Notes under the pieces: generated by a model
Told to the model about the DNA's origin: nothing
The model's input: only the letters and a program-made list of their open reading frames with translations
Database searches by the model: none
Shown: positions 47,915 to 60,602 of the stretch, in pieces
Layout of the letters: every line of letters begins with the position of its first letter
Position numbering within the stretch: the stretch's first letter is position 1
Position numbers and translations under genes: made by a program
NCBI GenBank assembly: GCA_019915015.1
Contig: JAHBBC010000001.1
Span: forward strand, 4,249,640-4,313,639
Length of the DNA stretch: 64,000 nucleotides
Reading direction: 5' to 3'
DNA from: Auriscalpium vulgare
Lineage: Eukaryota; Basidiomycota; Agaricomycetes; Russulales; Auriscalpiaceae

Positions 47915-49938
47915 TGTCGTGTGGCCCGCGTGGGCTTAAGTATGTGGGGAATGGCATGGATGCGAAGACAAAGATCGCCGTCGCTGTCGCTGCCGGCAAG
48001 TAAGCGCCGCACGGTGGAAGCTCTCACTTGACATTTCGCGCGCTCATACTGCTGATTGAGATACGGGCGACGACAGAGGGGGGAATATGACTCCTCGGAC
48101 GAATTGGCGGCCTTCAGGATGGGCGATGAAGACGAAATGAAGGGACAGCCTAAGTGGCTGCGCGTCTCGTTGGGCACGAGGCTTGCACGGACATGGTCGC
48201 GTCGAGCATCGAGCAGAAACATATTCACGAACAAATTCAATAAGATGCTATCTGCTCTGGTAGTACAATGGACGTGACACTAACACCAAGCACAGTATGC
48301 ACAGGACCCTCAGGCTTCAAAGCTTCATCAACATCTGGCACTGCCCCGCCCCCGACGTTACCAATGCCCGGCTACGATGAAATGACGCCGCGTCTCCGGA
48401 GGCAATGGTCGATTGTCGCGAGCTCAGGATCACTGATAGTCTTCTTGGCTGACCGTCCTGGCAAAGAGGATCACCGAGGCCTCTAGCATTATATTCATCA
48501 CGCACATTTGACATACATGACTCCGACCAATTTCTGGATGTTTAGAATGCTCGCAGGTCAGCGCGACACATCATCTGCCGCCGACCTCATGGCGCACATG
48601 TCTGTGAGAGTCGTAGTCAGCGAGACGGCCAGCACGGCTTTCTGGATCTCATCGCTATCGCCAGCCTCCGTGAGCCAGAGGTGTGAGCGCACCGCAGCGT
48701 CTGCAAGCTGCGGAGATCGCTGAGTCGGGGCAGGAGCCGCTCTGCGTTACCAGACGTGTCGGCGAAAGCGAGATGCTCCGCAGGCGAGTCCTGCAGGGTC
48801 TGCGTAAGCCAGGCGTGTGCGAGAAGAAGACATGAAGCACGTTGGCACGCACCATCCTGGGCGTTCGAGTCACGCAGTCAAGCGCGAGCGCGATGGTTGT
48901 AGTAGCGGTCGGTGACGGCGACGCACGGCGCCAGCGATTGTAGTCTCTGGGTAGAAGAGATCAATGTATGCGCATTCGATTACGATCACGGCCACGCACC
49001 TGTGTCCTGTGCTCCTCCGTCTCCACAAAGTATGCTGCCTCAGACTCAGATGGTAGGACCCAAGGTACGCGCCTATTTGAAGCAACATCGTCCGCCGCCT
49101 ATCCCTGCATTAGCCTTCTCGCCGAAGTGTACGCTCCTTCAGAAGCCCCCAGTCACGCGCCACCTGAAGGACGCAAGCCGCGTGTATGCGTTGTGCAGAA
49201 TGTCACTGTGCTCGTCCAGGTTTGGGCTGTGTCTCGGGCTGCGTGCTGGCTAGCCCGACAGTTGCGTCGGGAATGTCTGCTTGCGAAGGACTTGTCGGAG
49301 CCCAGGATGTTGCATAGCGGAGTTCTGCACAGAGACAGCGGTCGTGGAAGTTGAACGGGACATGTCGATGGCAAGGGGACTGATTGCCCCACTAGGGGTT
49401 CAAGTCAGTGGCAGCACGTACAGAGACACACCCGGGCCTCCTCCAAATGAAGGGCTAAGATCGCAGTAACTACTATGTAACCTTCAGTCGGGCGAGCGTT
49501 GATTTCCATGTCCGCTTGAGCTCGACCGCGAATAAACAAGGTTAACTGTATGGCTGTGAGGATTTGACCTCAATGTTGAGACTATTGGAGGATAAAGCGA
49601 AAGACTCTTGTGAACTTTGCATGAGGCGGCTCAACTTGCCGCGCGTGGTCCACGTGTTGCTCCTCTCGACCTACGTCCTCGATCGCAACGCACTCTCGCC
49701 CTATCCACCAGGATATCTTCTCAAACCACACAAGTATGACCACTGTTCAAGATTCCGGCCACGATCTACAGGCCAGAGAAATGTACGTGCGCACAAAGTC
49801 TTGGCTGACTTGCACCACTCATTGGATCGCGCACCTTGCAATTGCAGGCCCGATGCCCCCGATCCGCAGAGATCGGGAACGGGGTGCGTGAAACCCAGTT
49901 GTTGTTTGATGCCTGGAATATAATACGACTCTGGATAG
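47915..49938. other. two kilobases without a supported gene
   Basis: 47915-48055 repeats the AlkB promoter region. Beyond it there are only short frames on both strands with no domain signature. Some Leu/Arg-rich frames on the minus strand near 48655-48873 loosely recall F-box/LRR remnants, but too weakly to call. The last part (49560-49930) leads into the NLR-like gene and may hold its promoter or a non-coding 5' exon. Confidence 0.4.
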
Positions 49939-52900
49939 AGCTCCGATCGGCGATGTGCAAGGGCAAATTGCGGCCCAGCGCCGCACGGACGAAGTGAGGG
50001 TCATCGGTGCGTATTCACACTCAAGCTGTCGCCAGAGTCTACTCCTCATCAGTCAATACCAATAGTGATCCGAGCGCAGGGCCTTCCGAGTCTCAAGAAC
50101 GCGGTCGGTCAGCGCAGGAAGTTCTTTCTGACCGTCAGCGACGGGGCAACAGTGAAGACGACGAAGGTCGCCGCCAAGGACGGCGAGTATGTGACGTGGA
50201 ATGCAGTGCTGGATGGATTGTGCGTGAAACGACCCCCTGTTTCTATCGTGACCGATTTATTTTGTCTACAGTGCTCTTGACCCTTCGTCGCACCTTACGC
50301 TGCGCGTCTTCGCAAAACGTCTTCGCAAGGACATGCCTGTGGCAACACTTGTGCTCTCTCTGGAGTTGATCCGCTCATCTGTGCAAAACGGTATGGTCAT
50401 TGATGATTCTTGCATGCGATGTCTCATTCCTGACACTCCTCCTGTAGATACTGATTTCGATCTTGTTATGCAAGTCAGCGGTTCGGGGCTGGCCAAACTG
50501 AGGCTCTTGCACTCGATCAGCCGTCTGGATTCAACTAATGCTAAAGACACTCTGGGTGCCAATGCAGAATCTCAGCTCATGATCTCATCTGATCCTGATA
50601 CTCATTCACCATCCCCAGCTAAAACACCTGCTGTATTATCGGACCTGTCTACAGCAGACCTTGTTCAATCTGCTGACAGTGCCTTGAGTGGTGCTAAGCA
50701 AGCTGTGGAGCACATGTCTGGTCTATCCAAGCATGCAATTACAACAATGGAGCTTGTAGTAAACAATGCCCCAGGTGCTGTGGACAAAGTTAAAGACACA
50801 TATGACACATGGAAGAGCACTGTGGACAAGATCCAGTGGGCCATGGCATTAGTAGATGGTATTGCTGAGGTAGGGTTTGAGTTGCTGTCTCAGATGTGTA
50901 TACTACTGAACACTTTTACAGATTCACCCCTTTGTAAAGACAGCGTGGACCCTTTTTGCAGTCATTCCAAAGGTGTGTTTGGTGGTGGTTGTGTATTCTA
51001 TCTGAGACTATATTCACCTTTATGGCCAGGCCTTTCTGGACCAGGTTCAGCTTGACAGAAGTATACAACAACTACTATCTACCATACATGATACACTAGA
51101 GCTTCTTCAAGAGGCTAATACTCAGAAGATTATACAGGACTCTCAATCCAAACAAACTGACATTTTCATTACAATGCTCAAGTTGATATGCTCTTGTGGT
51201 GAATTTATTCAAGCCTACGCTGCAGAAGATAAATTGTGTAAGCCACCTCTACAAGAGATCTGCATTGGTTGATTCTTAATTCATTGCAGGGAAGCGAGCT
51301 TGGTCAAATGCTCTTAGCTCAGCCGATCATCAAATAACAGAGTACAATAACACTCTTGCTCTGCTAAAAAAGGATTTCATGGATTATACCATCCTTCAAA
51401 CTCAAACTGCCTCCCAGACAGCAATGAACTTGATAAAAACAACATTAGATGAGCTCAATGAATTGTCAAAGGAAGTTAAACAATTAGGTGGGACATTTAG
51501 TCTGGTCTGTAGTAGTCACTAACACAAATTTTCAGATTTGGACAGAGATATCAAGGAACTATTGCGTCAGTATAAAGAAGGCTCTTCCTCTCAAACCAAC
51601 AATGCAGGCTGTCTGTCTGGCACACGTACAAAATTCTTGAATGAAATTAGTGCTTGGATTAATGGCCCTAGTTCATCCCATACACTTCTTTTGCTTGGCC
51701 AAGCTGGTACAGGGAAATCATCCATTGCACATGAAATCATCAAACAATTTGACACTTTTTCTTTTGTTTTTATAAGAGATGAATCAAAAGATGCATCACA
51801 CTATCTATTTTCCACGTTGGCTCACAATCTTGCTGAGAAATACCCCTCATTTAAATATGAATTGAGAAAGAGTATACAAAGTCAAACATCAAAATGGCTG
51901 GGTACTAGAAACTATGGCACTCGGTTTTATTACTTATTGCAGCAACCACTAAAGAGCCTGCAGCTCTTTGATATGCCTATAGTTATTGTTATTGATGCAT
52001 TGGATGAAAGTGATGATGTTTCAGGGGGAGATGGACTACATGATTTTCTTGCTCAAAATATAAACAAGCTCCCTTCAAATATTCGAGTTCTTATCACCTC
52101 CAGGCCTGAAGCAACTATTGTGAATGCTTTTAGAAAGGCACCCCAAGGCTCAGTAGCCACCTTACATATGGATGACATCACACTAGCTGCAGACACAAAA
52201 GAAGATATTAAAATATATATTGCAAATCAGCAATCTATAGATGAACCATCGCTCATTGAACAGCTAACAGAGAAAGCGGAAAGTCTGTTTCAATGGGCAG
52301 CAGTTGCCTGTAAATTCATTTCCAATCCAGCACCTGGATTGACCACCAAAGATCGTATACTGCACCTGTTGTTGCCATCTCCAAATAAACAGTTCAATCC
52401 TCTTGATATTTTGTATGACATAGTCCTGAACACATGCTTTGCAGACTCCAAGAGTCACCCAAGGTTTCAATCTGTTATGTCTCAATTGCTAGCGACATTT
52501 GAGCCTCTCTCTGTTTCTGCTCTCACTTCTCTGCAAGAATTTTGCAGTCCTGATGGGCAAAAGGATGATGAATCAGTAACTGCAATTGTGTCTTGCTTAG
52601 GTTCACTATTGAGCAATGTGATAGTCAAAGACCAACCTGTTGTTCCCCTTCATACATCTTTTCGTGACTTTCTTCTTGACAAGAGAAGTGGCATATTCTA
52701 TATTGATATAGCCAAAGCACATCTGAGTATTGTAAATTCTTGTTTGAACACAATGCAGGCACAGTCTGGTCTCAGGTTCAATATCTGTAAACTTACAACT
52801 TCACACCTGGCAAACAAAGATGTTTATGACCTTCAATCACGCATTGAAGCAAATATTCCATCGCACTTGTCTTATGCATGCTGTTACTGGGGTATGCATT

Positions 52901-55900
52901 TAGAACATTGCTGTTTTGAGGAGACATTATGCAAGCATATAAAACTCTTCTTTGAGACTAAATTTTTGTACTGGCTAGAAGTCCTAAGTCTTATGGGCAA
53001 AGTACATCTTGCTACTCAGTTATTAGGCTATGTGAAACTGTGGCTGTCTCCTCAGGTATGACATTTTAAAAATGATATATTAGTATACTAATAGATAGTT
53101 GATATTCCAGCTGCAATCTGGATTAGCCATAGTCACTGAACTAATCATACTGGTGAATGACATGACTGCATTCTTGCAATGCTTTGGATCGCCAATCTCA
53201 CACAGTGCACCCCACATCTATCTGTCTGCACTACCATTTGCACCACAAAGCTCACAGGGAGTGTGGAATCAGCATAAAGACAAATTTCCAAATACAGTAT
53301 TGATTCAAAAGGGACAGTTAAAAAAATGGCCAGCATTACAGAATATTATCCGGACTAGTGAAGAATCACTATCAGTTGCATTCTCACCAGATGGCCAGAG
53401 TATTGCCTCTGGCTCAAATGAAAAGACTGTGCGTGTCTGGAATGCAACCACAGGTGCCATGATTGCAGGGCCATTTGAGGGGCACACAAAGAGGGTCACC
53501 TCTGTTGCATTCTCACCAGATGGCCAGAGTATTGCCTCTGGCTCAGATGACAGGACTGTGCGTGTCTGGAATGCAAACACAGGTGCCATGATTGCAGGGC
53601 CATTGAAAGGGCACACAGACTGGGTCACCTCTGTTGCATTCTCACCAGATGGCCAGAGTATTGCCTCTGGCTCACATGACGGGACTGTGCGTGTCTGGAA
53701 TGCAAACACAGGTGCCATGATTGCAGGGCCATTTGAGGGGCACACATACTGGGTCACCTCTGTTGCATTCTCACCAGATGGCCAGAGTATTGCCTCTGGC
53801 TCACATGACAGGACTGTGCGTGTCTGGAATGCAAACACAGGTGCCATGATTGCAGGGCCATTTGAGCGGCACACAGACCGGGTCACCTCTGTTGCATTCT
53901 CACCAGATGGCCAGAGTATTGCCTCTGGCTCACGTGACAGGACTGTGCGTGTCTGGAATGCAAACACAGGTGCCATGATTGCAGGGCCATTTGAGGGGCA
54001 CACAAACTGGGTCACCTCTGTTGCATTCTCACCAGATGGCCAGAGTATTGCCTCTGGCTCAGATGACAGGACTGTGCGTGTCTGGAATGCAAACACAGGT
54101 GCCATGATCGCAGGGCCATTTGAGGGGCACACACACCAGGTCATCTCTGTTGCATTCTCACCAGATGGCCAGAGTATTGCCTCTGGCTCACATGACGGGA
54201 CTGTGCGTGTCTGGAATGCAAACACAGGTGCCATGATTGCAGGGCCATTTGAGCGGCACACAAACTGGGTCACCTCTGTTGCATTCTCACCAGATGGCCA
54301 GAGTATTGCCTCTGGCTCAGATGACAGGACTGTGCGTGTCTGGAATGCAAACACAGGTGCCATGATCACAGGGCCATTGAAAGGGCACACAGACTGGGTC
54401 ACCTCTGTTGCATTCTCACCAGATGGCCAGAGTATTGCCTCTGGCTCACATGACGGGACTGTGCGTGTCTGGAATGCAAACACAGGTGCCATGATTGCAG
54501 GGCCATTTGAGCGGCACACAGACTGGGTCACCTCTGTTGCATTCTCACCAGATGGCCAGAGTATTGCCTCTGGCTCACATGACGGGACTGTGCGTGTCTG
54601 GAATGCAAACACAGGTGCCATGATTGCAGGGCCATTTGAGCGGCACACAAACTGGGTCACCTCTGTTGCATTCTCACCAGATGGCCAGAGTATTGCCTCT
54701 GGCTCAGATGACAGGACTGTGCGTGTCTGGAATGCAAACACAGGTGCCATGATCGCAGGGCCATTTGAGGGGCACACACAGTCAGGAGTCACCTCTGTTG
54801 CATTCTCATCAGATGGCCAGAGTATTGCCTCTCGCTCACATGACAGGACTGTGCGTGTCTGGAATGCAAACACAGGTGCCATGATTGCAGGGCCAGTTGA
54901 GGGGCACACAGACTGGGTCACCTCTGTTGCATTCTCACCAGATGGCCAGAGTATTGCCTCTGGCTCAGATGACAGGACTGTGCGTGTCTGGAATGCAAAC
55001 ACAGGTGCCATGATCGCAGGGCCATTGAAAGGGCACACAGACTGGGTCACCTCTGTTGCATTCTCACCAGATGGCCAGAGTATTGCCTCTGGCTCACATG
55101 ACGGGACTGTGCGTGTCTGGAATGCAAACACAGGTGCCATGATTGCAGGGCCATTTGAGCGGCACACAAAGAGGGTCACCTCTGTTGCATTCTCACCAGA
55201 TGGCCAGAGTATTGCCTCTGGCTCAGATGACAGGACTGTGCGTGTCTGGAATGCAAACACAGGTGCCATGATCGCAGGGCCATTGAAAGGGCACACAGAC
55301 TGGGTCACCTCTGTTGCATTCTCACCAGATGGCCAGAGTATTGCCTCTGGCTCACATGACGGGACTGTGCGTGTCTGGAATGCAAACACAGGTGCCATGA
55401 TTGCAGGGCCATTTGAGCGGCACACAGACCGGGTCACCTCTGTTGCATTCTCACCAGATGGCCAGAGTATTGCCTCTGGCTCACGTGACAGGACTGTGCG
55501 TGTCTGGAATGCAAACACAGGTGCCATGATTGCAGGGCCATTTGAGGGGCACACACACTGGGTCACCTCTGTTGCATTCTCACCAGATGGCCAGAGTATT
55601 GCCTCTGGCTCACGTGACAGGACTGTGCGTGTCTGGAATGCAAACACAGGTGCCATGATTGCAGGGCCATTTGAGGGGCACACAAACTGGGTCACCTCTG
55701 TTGCATTCTCACCAGATGGCCAGAGTATTGCCTCTGGCTCACATGACGGGACTGTGCGTGTCTGGAATGCAAACACAGGTGCCATGATTGCAGGGCCATG
55801 GGATAGTCCTGCAAGCATTGGAGAAGCTAAAAGCCAGATCACTTCCAATATGACATTGGCACATAAGGAGGAGTGCAATGGTTTTACAGACCAATCTATT

Positions 55901-56089
55901 ATCAATCAAGATGGCTGGGTGACATGTGGAAGTTCAAGCCTCCTCCTTTGGATTCCCCCTCTTCATAGAGATGGTCTTCACCGTCCAAGCAGTGTATGGA
56001 TCAGTGGATCAAAACATGAGACAATCCTCGACCTGCAGAAGTTTGTTCATGGAAGAGATTGGGCACAATGTTTTGTAGAAAAGTTTTGA
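49939..56089 (+). CDS. NLR-like protein: C2 - NACHT - WD40 repeats (5' end partial)
   Basis: STAND-type NTPase of the fungal NLR group. A C2-like N-terminus (RTDEVRVI spliced to VIRAQGLPSLKN, KFFLTVSDGATVKTTKV, WNAVLDG spliced to ALDPSSHLTLRVFAKRLR) spans 49939-50390. A helical linker follows (50400-51540). The NACHT domain lies in 51538-53058 with Walker A GQAGTGKSS (near 51703), Walker B IVIVIDALDES (near 51985) and sensor LITSRPEA. After an intron at 53056-53109 come 19 WD repeats of 43 residues (53370-55799). The C-terminal tail (GWVTCGSSSLLLWIPP.., HGRDWAQC) is typical of basidiomycete NACHT-WD40 proteins. No in-frame ATG was found upstream of the C2 segment, so a further 5' exon is missing from the model. 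Codon usage is noticeably AT-richer than in neighbours. NLRs of this class sense non-self ligands through WD40 surfaces; the C2 effector suggests membrane targeting (inference). Confidence 0.8.
53370..55799 (+). repeat. 19 tandem 129-bp WD40 repeat units
   Basis: Direct tandem repeat with a 129-bp period, one WD40 blade per unit (core VAFSPDGQSIASGS and TVRVWNANTGAMIAGP). Units are almost identical at the DNA level. Differences concentrate at three places: the dipeptide pair before TVRVWN (NEK, DDR, HDG, HDR, RDR), the PFEG/PLKG/PFER/PVEG motif, and the two residues after HT (KR, DW, YW, DR, NW, HQ, HW, plus one unit with an inserted residue, QSG). Unit 12 also carries SSDG and SRS changes. 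Because there are no stops in the repeat on the other strand, a long antisense frame appears there. Confidence 0.95.
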
Positions 56090-57390
56090 CAGCTCTTATG
56101 ATCATTGAGGTTGAATTTGTGGGAACTCATGCAAGTGTGTCTTGTTTATCCCACTATTATAGGGGACCATGATGCATCTTGTCCTTTAAATTTATGAAAG
56201 GATACCCCCAAGAAACAGCCAACCACATCTCCAACGGGAGCATCAGCAAGCCCAAGCAGAAGCAGTCGGGTGCCTGCAAGCAACATAGAGTTGGCCACGA
56301 TCGTTGGGATGAGTTACACGCAGCTGCTCATCGCCGTCGGTGTTACTACTATCCCTGGTCGCCTAGCAGCGAAGCTAGCAAGACTTTGTATCCATATATT
56401 GTCAGGGCACCAATGCAAAAGGGCCTCGTTCATTTTGGGGACGATGACCCGTTCCAGTGAAAATATTGCAATGGTAAGTACTCTGCAAGCCGGTATGTGT
56501 TCTCTTAGTGGTACATCTCAAGGCCCTAGTAGATAGGCAACGCACATTTGTCAGATTGAGCTGGCGTAGCAATGCGTTGATATGCCTCGCTCCGCGCTGC
56601 GAGGCGATAGTTACGGAATTTTCGCACTTTCGTCAAGTCAACAGATACGCAATTCCGGAGATCGCAGCGTCACGCAGCAGTGCTCCGACCATTACGATTA
56701 CTCTCAATCGTTCTTTTCTCTAACCAGTCAGGCCAAAAAATGTGTGTTTGGATCGTTACCAAAGGAAATTATATCCCACGGTCAAGTCGCGTCGTCCCAC
56801 CTGCCTAATTGAGTAATTCTTACCTAAGTAGCTTCTGCCCAATGCTTTTTCACACCTTTGCATCTCAAAAGACACTCGTGTCTGTGAGTATTTTGTGTTT
56901 TTCAAGCTAAATAGCACAGATATGCATATGATTCGAATTGTTCTGTGATGAGAATAGGAGGCCCCACAGTTTCCGTTTTTGGTAAAAAGTTCCCACGCAT
57001 GGTGCAGAGAAAGATGACGTAGTTTTCGAGGGCAAACTGCCAATTGATCCGGTTTACTATAACTACTCCGGCTACCACAATACCCGGGCCCAACTGTTTC
57101 AGTACTAAAAATCCACGCACAGTAGGAATTGAACCCACAGCACATGATTCATAGCTTTCATAATATAGGCTAAGAGCGTTAACCACTAGACTACAAGGCT
57201 GCATATCTATAATAGTTGTGTATAGCTTGTATCAACCTTCTACCTCCTCGTGCCTTACAACACATTTTGCTCTTTCTATCAGATTCTTGCCTTTTCCCTG
57301 ATACAATGCACACATATTATATATCGTCGGAAAGCTACAACCAATGCACACACAATGGTCATGGTGCTGGAGTCTGAAGGACTTGTGATG
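56090..57390. other. intergenic region between the NLR-like gene and the Harbinger complex
   Basis: About 1.3 kb, AT-rich like the NLR gene. It contains a tRNA-like Pol III promoter candidate on the minus strand (57112-57202). Other small frames (for example 56179-56460) show no family motif. Confidence 0.4.
57112..57202 (-). repeat. tRNA-like segment with A- and B-box motifs (SINE-head candidate)
   Basis: The minus strand reads GCAGCCTTGTAGTCTAGTGG followed by ttaacgctc, an A-box pattern, and about 45 nt later gggttcaattcc, a B-box. Spacing fits a tRNA gene, but the acceptor-stem ends do not pair, so a normal tRNA is unlikely. It could be a decayed tRNA gene or the 5' head of a tRNA-derived SINE. 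No second copy or tail was found in this window. Confidence 0.35.
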
Positions 57391-57395
57391 TATTA

Positions 57396-57462
57396 GGGGA
57401 GCTCAGAGTAGACCGTTTTCGTTTCCGTTTCGTTTTCAAACGCCTTTCGTTTTCGATTCGGC
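57396..57462 (+). repeat. Harbinger TIR, outer left
   Basis: 67-bp terminal inverted repeat beginning GGGGAGCTCAGAGTAGACCG and continuing with the cgttttcgtttccgtttcg-type run; ends before ccgcggc. Preceded by TATTA. Confidence 0.9.
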
Positions 57463-57593
57463 CCGCGGCATAAGTGACCCGATGTGTGACAATCGTGTGA
57501 CTTTAGGTGACGCTCGCGTTGTGCGGCGTCTTCGTGTCTCACACACTCATTCCCTCGCGATACCTCCTTAATCTACACTCTCCTACTCTCTTA

Positions 57594-59190
57594 ATGCCCC
57601 GGAAACGCGGCCGCTCGGACTCCGACCAGCCTGAGACAGCTCCGGGCAAGAAATCCCGTGAGGAGAACATCAGCTGGGGCACAAATAAGAAGCCAAATGA
57701 GCTGCTCCTGCAGCTCATCACGGAGCTCGAACAGCCGCAAAATCGCAAGGTTATGTTTGGTAACAAGCGTGGTGAGGTATGCAGGTGGCCCACGCATCAT
57801 CTGGGCTTTGTTACTGACATCTTTCCAGAAGAAAAGCGGAGAAAGTAAGGTCGCAGCGGGTCAGCGGCTTGCTCGCATCCTCTGGAAGGATGCTCCGGAC
57901 TCGGATTTCGTCAGTCTGGGAGCAAAGGTGCTCGGGAAAATAAATCAGTATGTCCATACCCTTATTGGATGCCTCATACGTGCTCACAGGCTTGTGTAGG
58001 CTACGCATCACCTATCACTCCAAGGTTCGGCGCATTAAGTGCACGGGTGGAGGTGTCCTCACTGGGAATGAGGCCATCGTCGACACAGGTGATGCCGACG
58101 ATGGTCCAGATGAGTATTTGGTCTGCTACATAGGGCCAGATGGCCCATCCGAGGATACCGATGCACGCCACAAGAATATCTGGCGTAAGTTCATTTTGTG
58201 ATCTCCGATGAGCACGCTGGAGGCTAACACATCCTGTGCAGAGGAGATCGAGGCCGAGTTCGCTGTCTTCCCCCGAATTCACGCGATCCTTGCCACCCGC
58301 CCAAATGAAAACCCGATCATCATCACGACTGGGGTTGGTCCGGACGGTCACCGCACAGTGCACTATCAGCCTCCCGACGACGCGCCACCTGTGCGGCAAC
58401 CGCGCGAAGAGGACATAGACCCCGTCCTACGCGTTCACGATGGCCCGGCGCCTCTCGCGCAAGACTCTTCTGCGACCGCACCCGGCCCGGGATCGCCACC
58501 GCAGACGCCACACACTCCCAAAGAGAACCGCGTGCCGCCCTCGTCGCAAGCAAGTGCGAAGAAGACTCCCGCACACCTGTCGGAAGAGAAGCTGGAGAGC
58601 TTGAAGGGTCGCTTCAAGCCCACGTCACGCACCGGCATTCAAGACATACTGAAGGAGTCCATCGAGTAAGTAATACTAGTTGTTGGTAATGCACGTGGAC
58701 TAATTCATGTGGCAGGCGTAGCTTTGCGGTGTCAAAGGAAGAGAACATCCGCAAAGCTGTCGACAGGCTGCGCGATGACATGAATAGTCTTCGCCAAGAC
58801 GCTCGCGATCGCCACGACCGCCTCTTTCGTGAGCTGCAGATTGGCTTGTGGACGAACGATGAGTATCGCCGCAAGTCGGAAGCACTTGACGATGACCTTC
58901 AGCTGCAGCTTCAAGATCTCCGTGAAAATATATCGCGCCTTCAGAATCCTCCTCTGGTTGTCGCCGCCGCTACGCCCGCTCGTTCCATCTCACGCACGGG
59001 CTCTATGTCAACCGCTGCATCGACGCCTTCATCTCTGCCGCGCGCATCGACACCTCCGGATGATGAGCCCGAGAGCGAGATGACAAGCCAGAGAGAAAAT
59101 AGTCCTCCCTGGGATGAGAGCCAGTTGGACAGAGATCTTGGACGAGGATCATCTGTGGTTCCAGACGAGTTGGAGCGAGGCTTAGTCTGA
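57594..59190 (+). CDS. Harbinger accessory protein (DNA-binding ORF2), left copy
   Basis: Second gene of the Harbinger element, identical to the copy at 62042-63638. Starts MPRKRGRSDSDQ (basic, nuclear-signal-like). NELLLQLITELEQPQ and KVAAGQRLARILWKDAP follow after the first intron and fit the helical Myb/SANT-like protein that helps Harbinger transposases bind and enter the nucleus. Then RRIKCTGGGVLTGNEAIVD and an acidic/Pro-rich middle (TPKENRVPPSSQ). A predicted coiled coil (NIRKAVDRLRDDMNSLRQD.., LQLQLQDLRENISRL) and the tail PDELERGLV close the protein. Five exons; introns at 57777-57828, 57949-58000, about 58184-58240 and 58668-58715. Its own transposase partner in this arm is truncated. 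Confidence 0.7.
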
Positions 59191-59305
59191 TCATTTTGCT
59201 TTTGTCCTTTCTAACTGCAGCCTCTCATTTAATGCTACACAGTCCTTTCTTCTTTCTGATTATATCTCTCTTACTCTTTACAATCTCAGATTTAATCTTG
59301 TTCAT

Positions 59306-60450
59306 TTATACAAGTCCTGCTCGTTGAGCGGCTACTATTTCTGCCACAAGGCCACGTCTCCTAGCCTCGCAATCATCATCCTCTGTGATATCATCATCTA
59401 TAGGATCATCTGGCTCCCCCCTATCGTCCTCTTCCTGAGCACGTGAGTGCCAAGTCGCAAAGCTTGTCCCACTCGCCCATCCTTCGATGTCGAGCACTGC
59501 GTTGTGCAAGATGATGCAACATGAAATCCACCGACACGCTCGTATATGGTCCCGATTGTAACGGATATTGAGCCGTAAGCCACGAAGGGATTGCCATCGG
59601 CCCTTGAGTGCACCCATGGTGTGTTCAGAGCGAACGCGTAGGCGAGCTACGTGTTTGTCGAATAAGGCATTTGAGCGGTCTAACGACGCTGGTTTCTTGT
59701 GAACTGGGATGGTCCGCGAGCTGACAGGGTACGCAGAGTCACCCCATGCAAACTCGTCACCTCTGAAGAACCAGTCGGTATGCTTGACAGCTGCAGTATG
59801 CTCAAATGCAGATGCATCATGAGCAGAACCGGTCATGCCAAGCGAATAGTCAACGATTCGTAGATTCGACGGTGTATTGCCAATCTGTGTACAGATATGT
59901 CAGTCAGGAGCTATTAGAAGATATCCAGCATACCTGGACGTTGAACCCATAGTTGCACTTCCTTGTGTAGTACGCGTCACCGTCGAGGCCGGGGCGACTG
60001 TACAGGACAACAATTGTCCCGTCGTACATCACCCATCCCTCCCTCCAGGTGGATCCCGTGAAACCAAGCTGCTCATCAATCCACCTTTTCTCGACCTCTT
60101 TCTCCTCCTCTGTTAGCGGCCGTACAAACATCCCATGCAAGGACATCAGCGCCTCCTGACATCTCTCCGTGTATAGCTCCACAGCGCCCTCTGAACAGCC
60201 CGCTGCACGGCTGATATCCTCGAGAGATGCGCCATTGCCATAGCGACCCATACGGTACAGGGTCACCGCTAATTGCGTTCGGATATCCTCCTGCGGGGTG
60301 TTCGAGTTGTTCTGGAATACGGGATGACCCTCGATGAGGCCAAGGATAGTGTCGAAGACGTGGGGAGAGACACGGAGCATGTTGATAAAGCGGTGGTGAT
60401 GGGCAGGATCCTGTGCATACTCCCATGCAAGCTGGAGATTGCCGGCTTTA
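59306..60450 (-). pseudogene. 5'-truncated Harbinger transposase, left copy
   Basis: Identical to the right-hand transposase from KAGNLQLAWEYAQ to the C-terminus GLVAEIVAAQRAGLV, with the same single intron (59885-59933). The first ~59 codons and the start are missing because the gene is cut at 60450 by the TIR of the complete element. All three catalytic acids (MYDGT, GDSAYP, RSEH) remain. An ATG at 60545 on the minus strand opens a chimeric frame through the TIR into this gene. Confidence 0.82.
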
Positions 60451-60517
60451 GGGGAGCTCAGAGTAGACCGTTTTCGTTTCCGTTTCGTTTTCAAACGCCT
60501 TTCGTTTTCGATTCGGC
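60451..60517 (+). repeat. Harbinger TIR, internal
   Basis: Same 67-bp TIR in direct orientation with the outer-left TIR, preceded by TTA. It forms the transposase-side end of the complete element (inner neighbour gccccggcg rather than ccgcggc). Confidence 0.9.
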
Positions 60518-60602
60518 GCCCCGGCGTGATATTACATAATGTCACTCAATCTACGCCGCTGCGCGACACCGCCGCCATTGCTTTCGAGCTCTTCCACCAG
60601 CC

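Noticed and set aside
53305..55905. 866-codon open frame antisense to the WD40 repeats
   Set aside because: It is a by-product of a 129-bp repeat that happens to lack stops on the other strand; it has no independent domain and the sense strand has a clear, typical WD40 protein.
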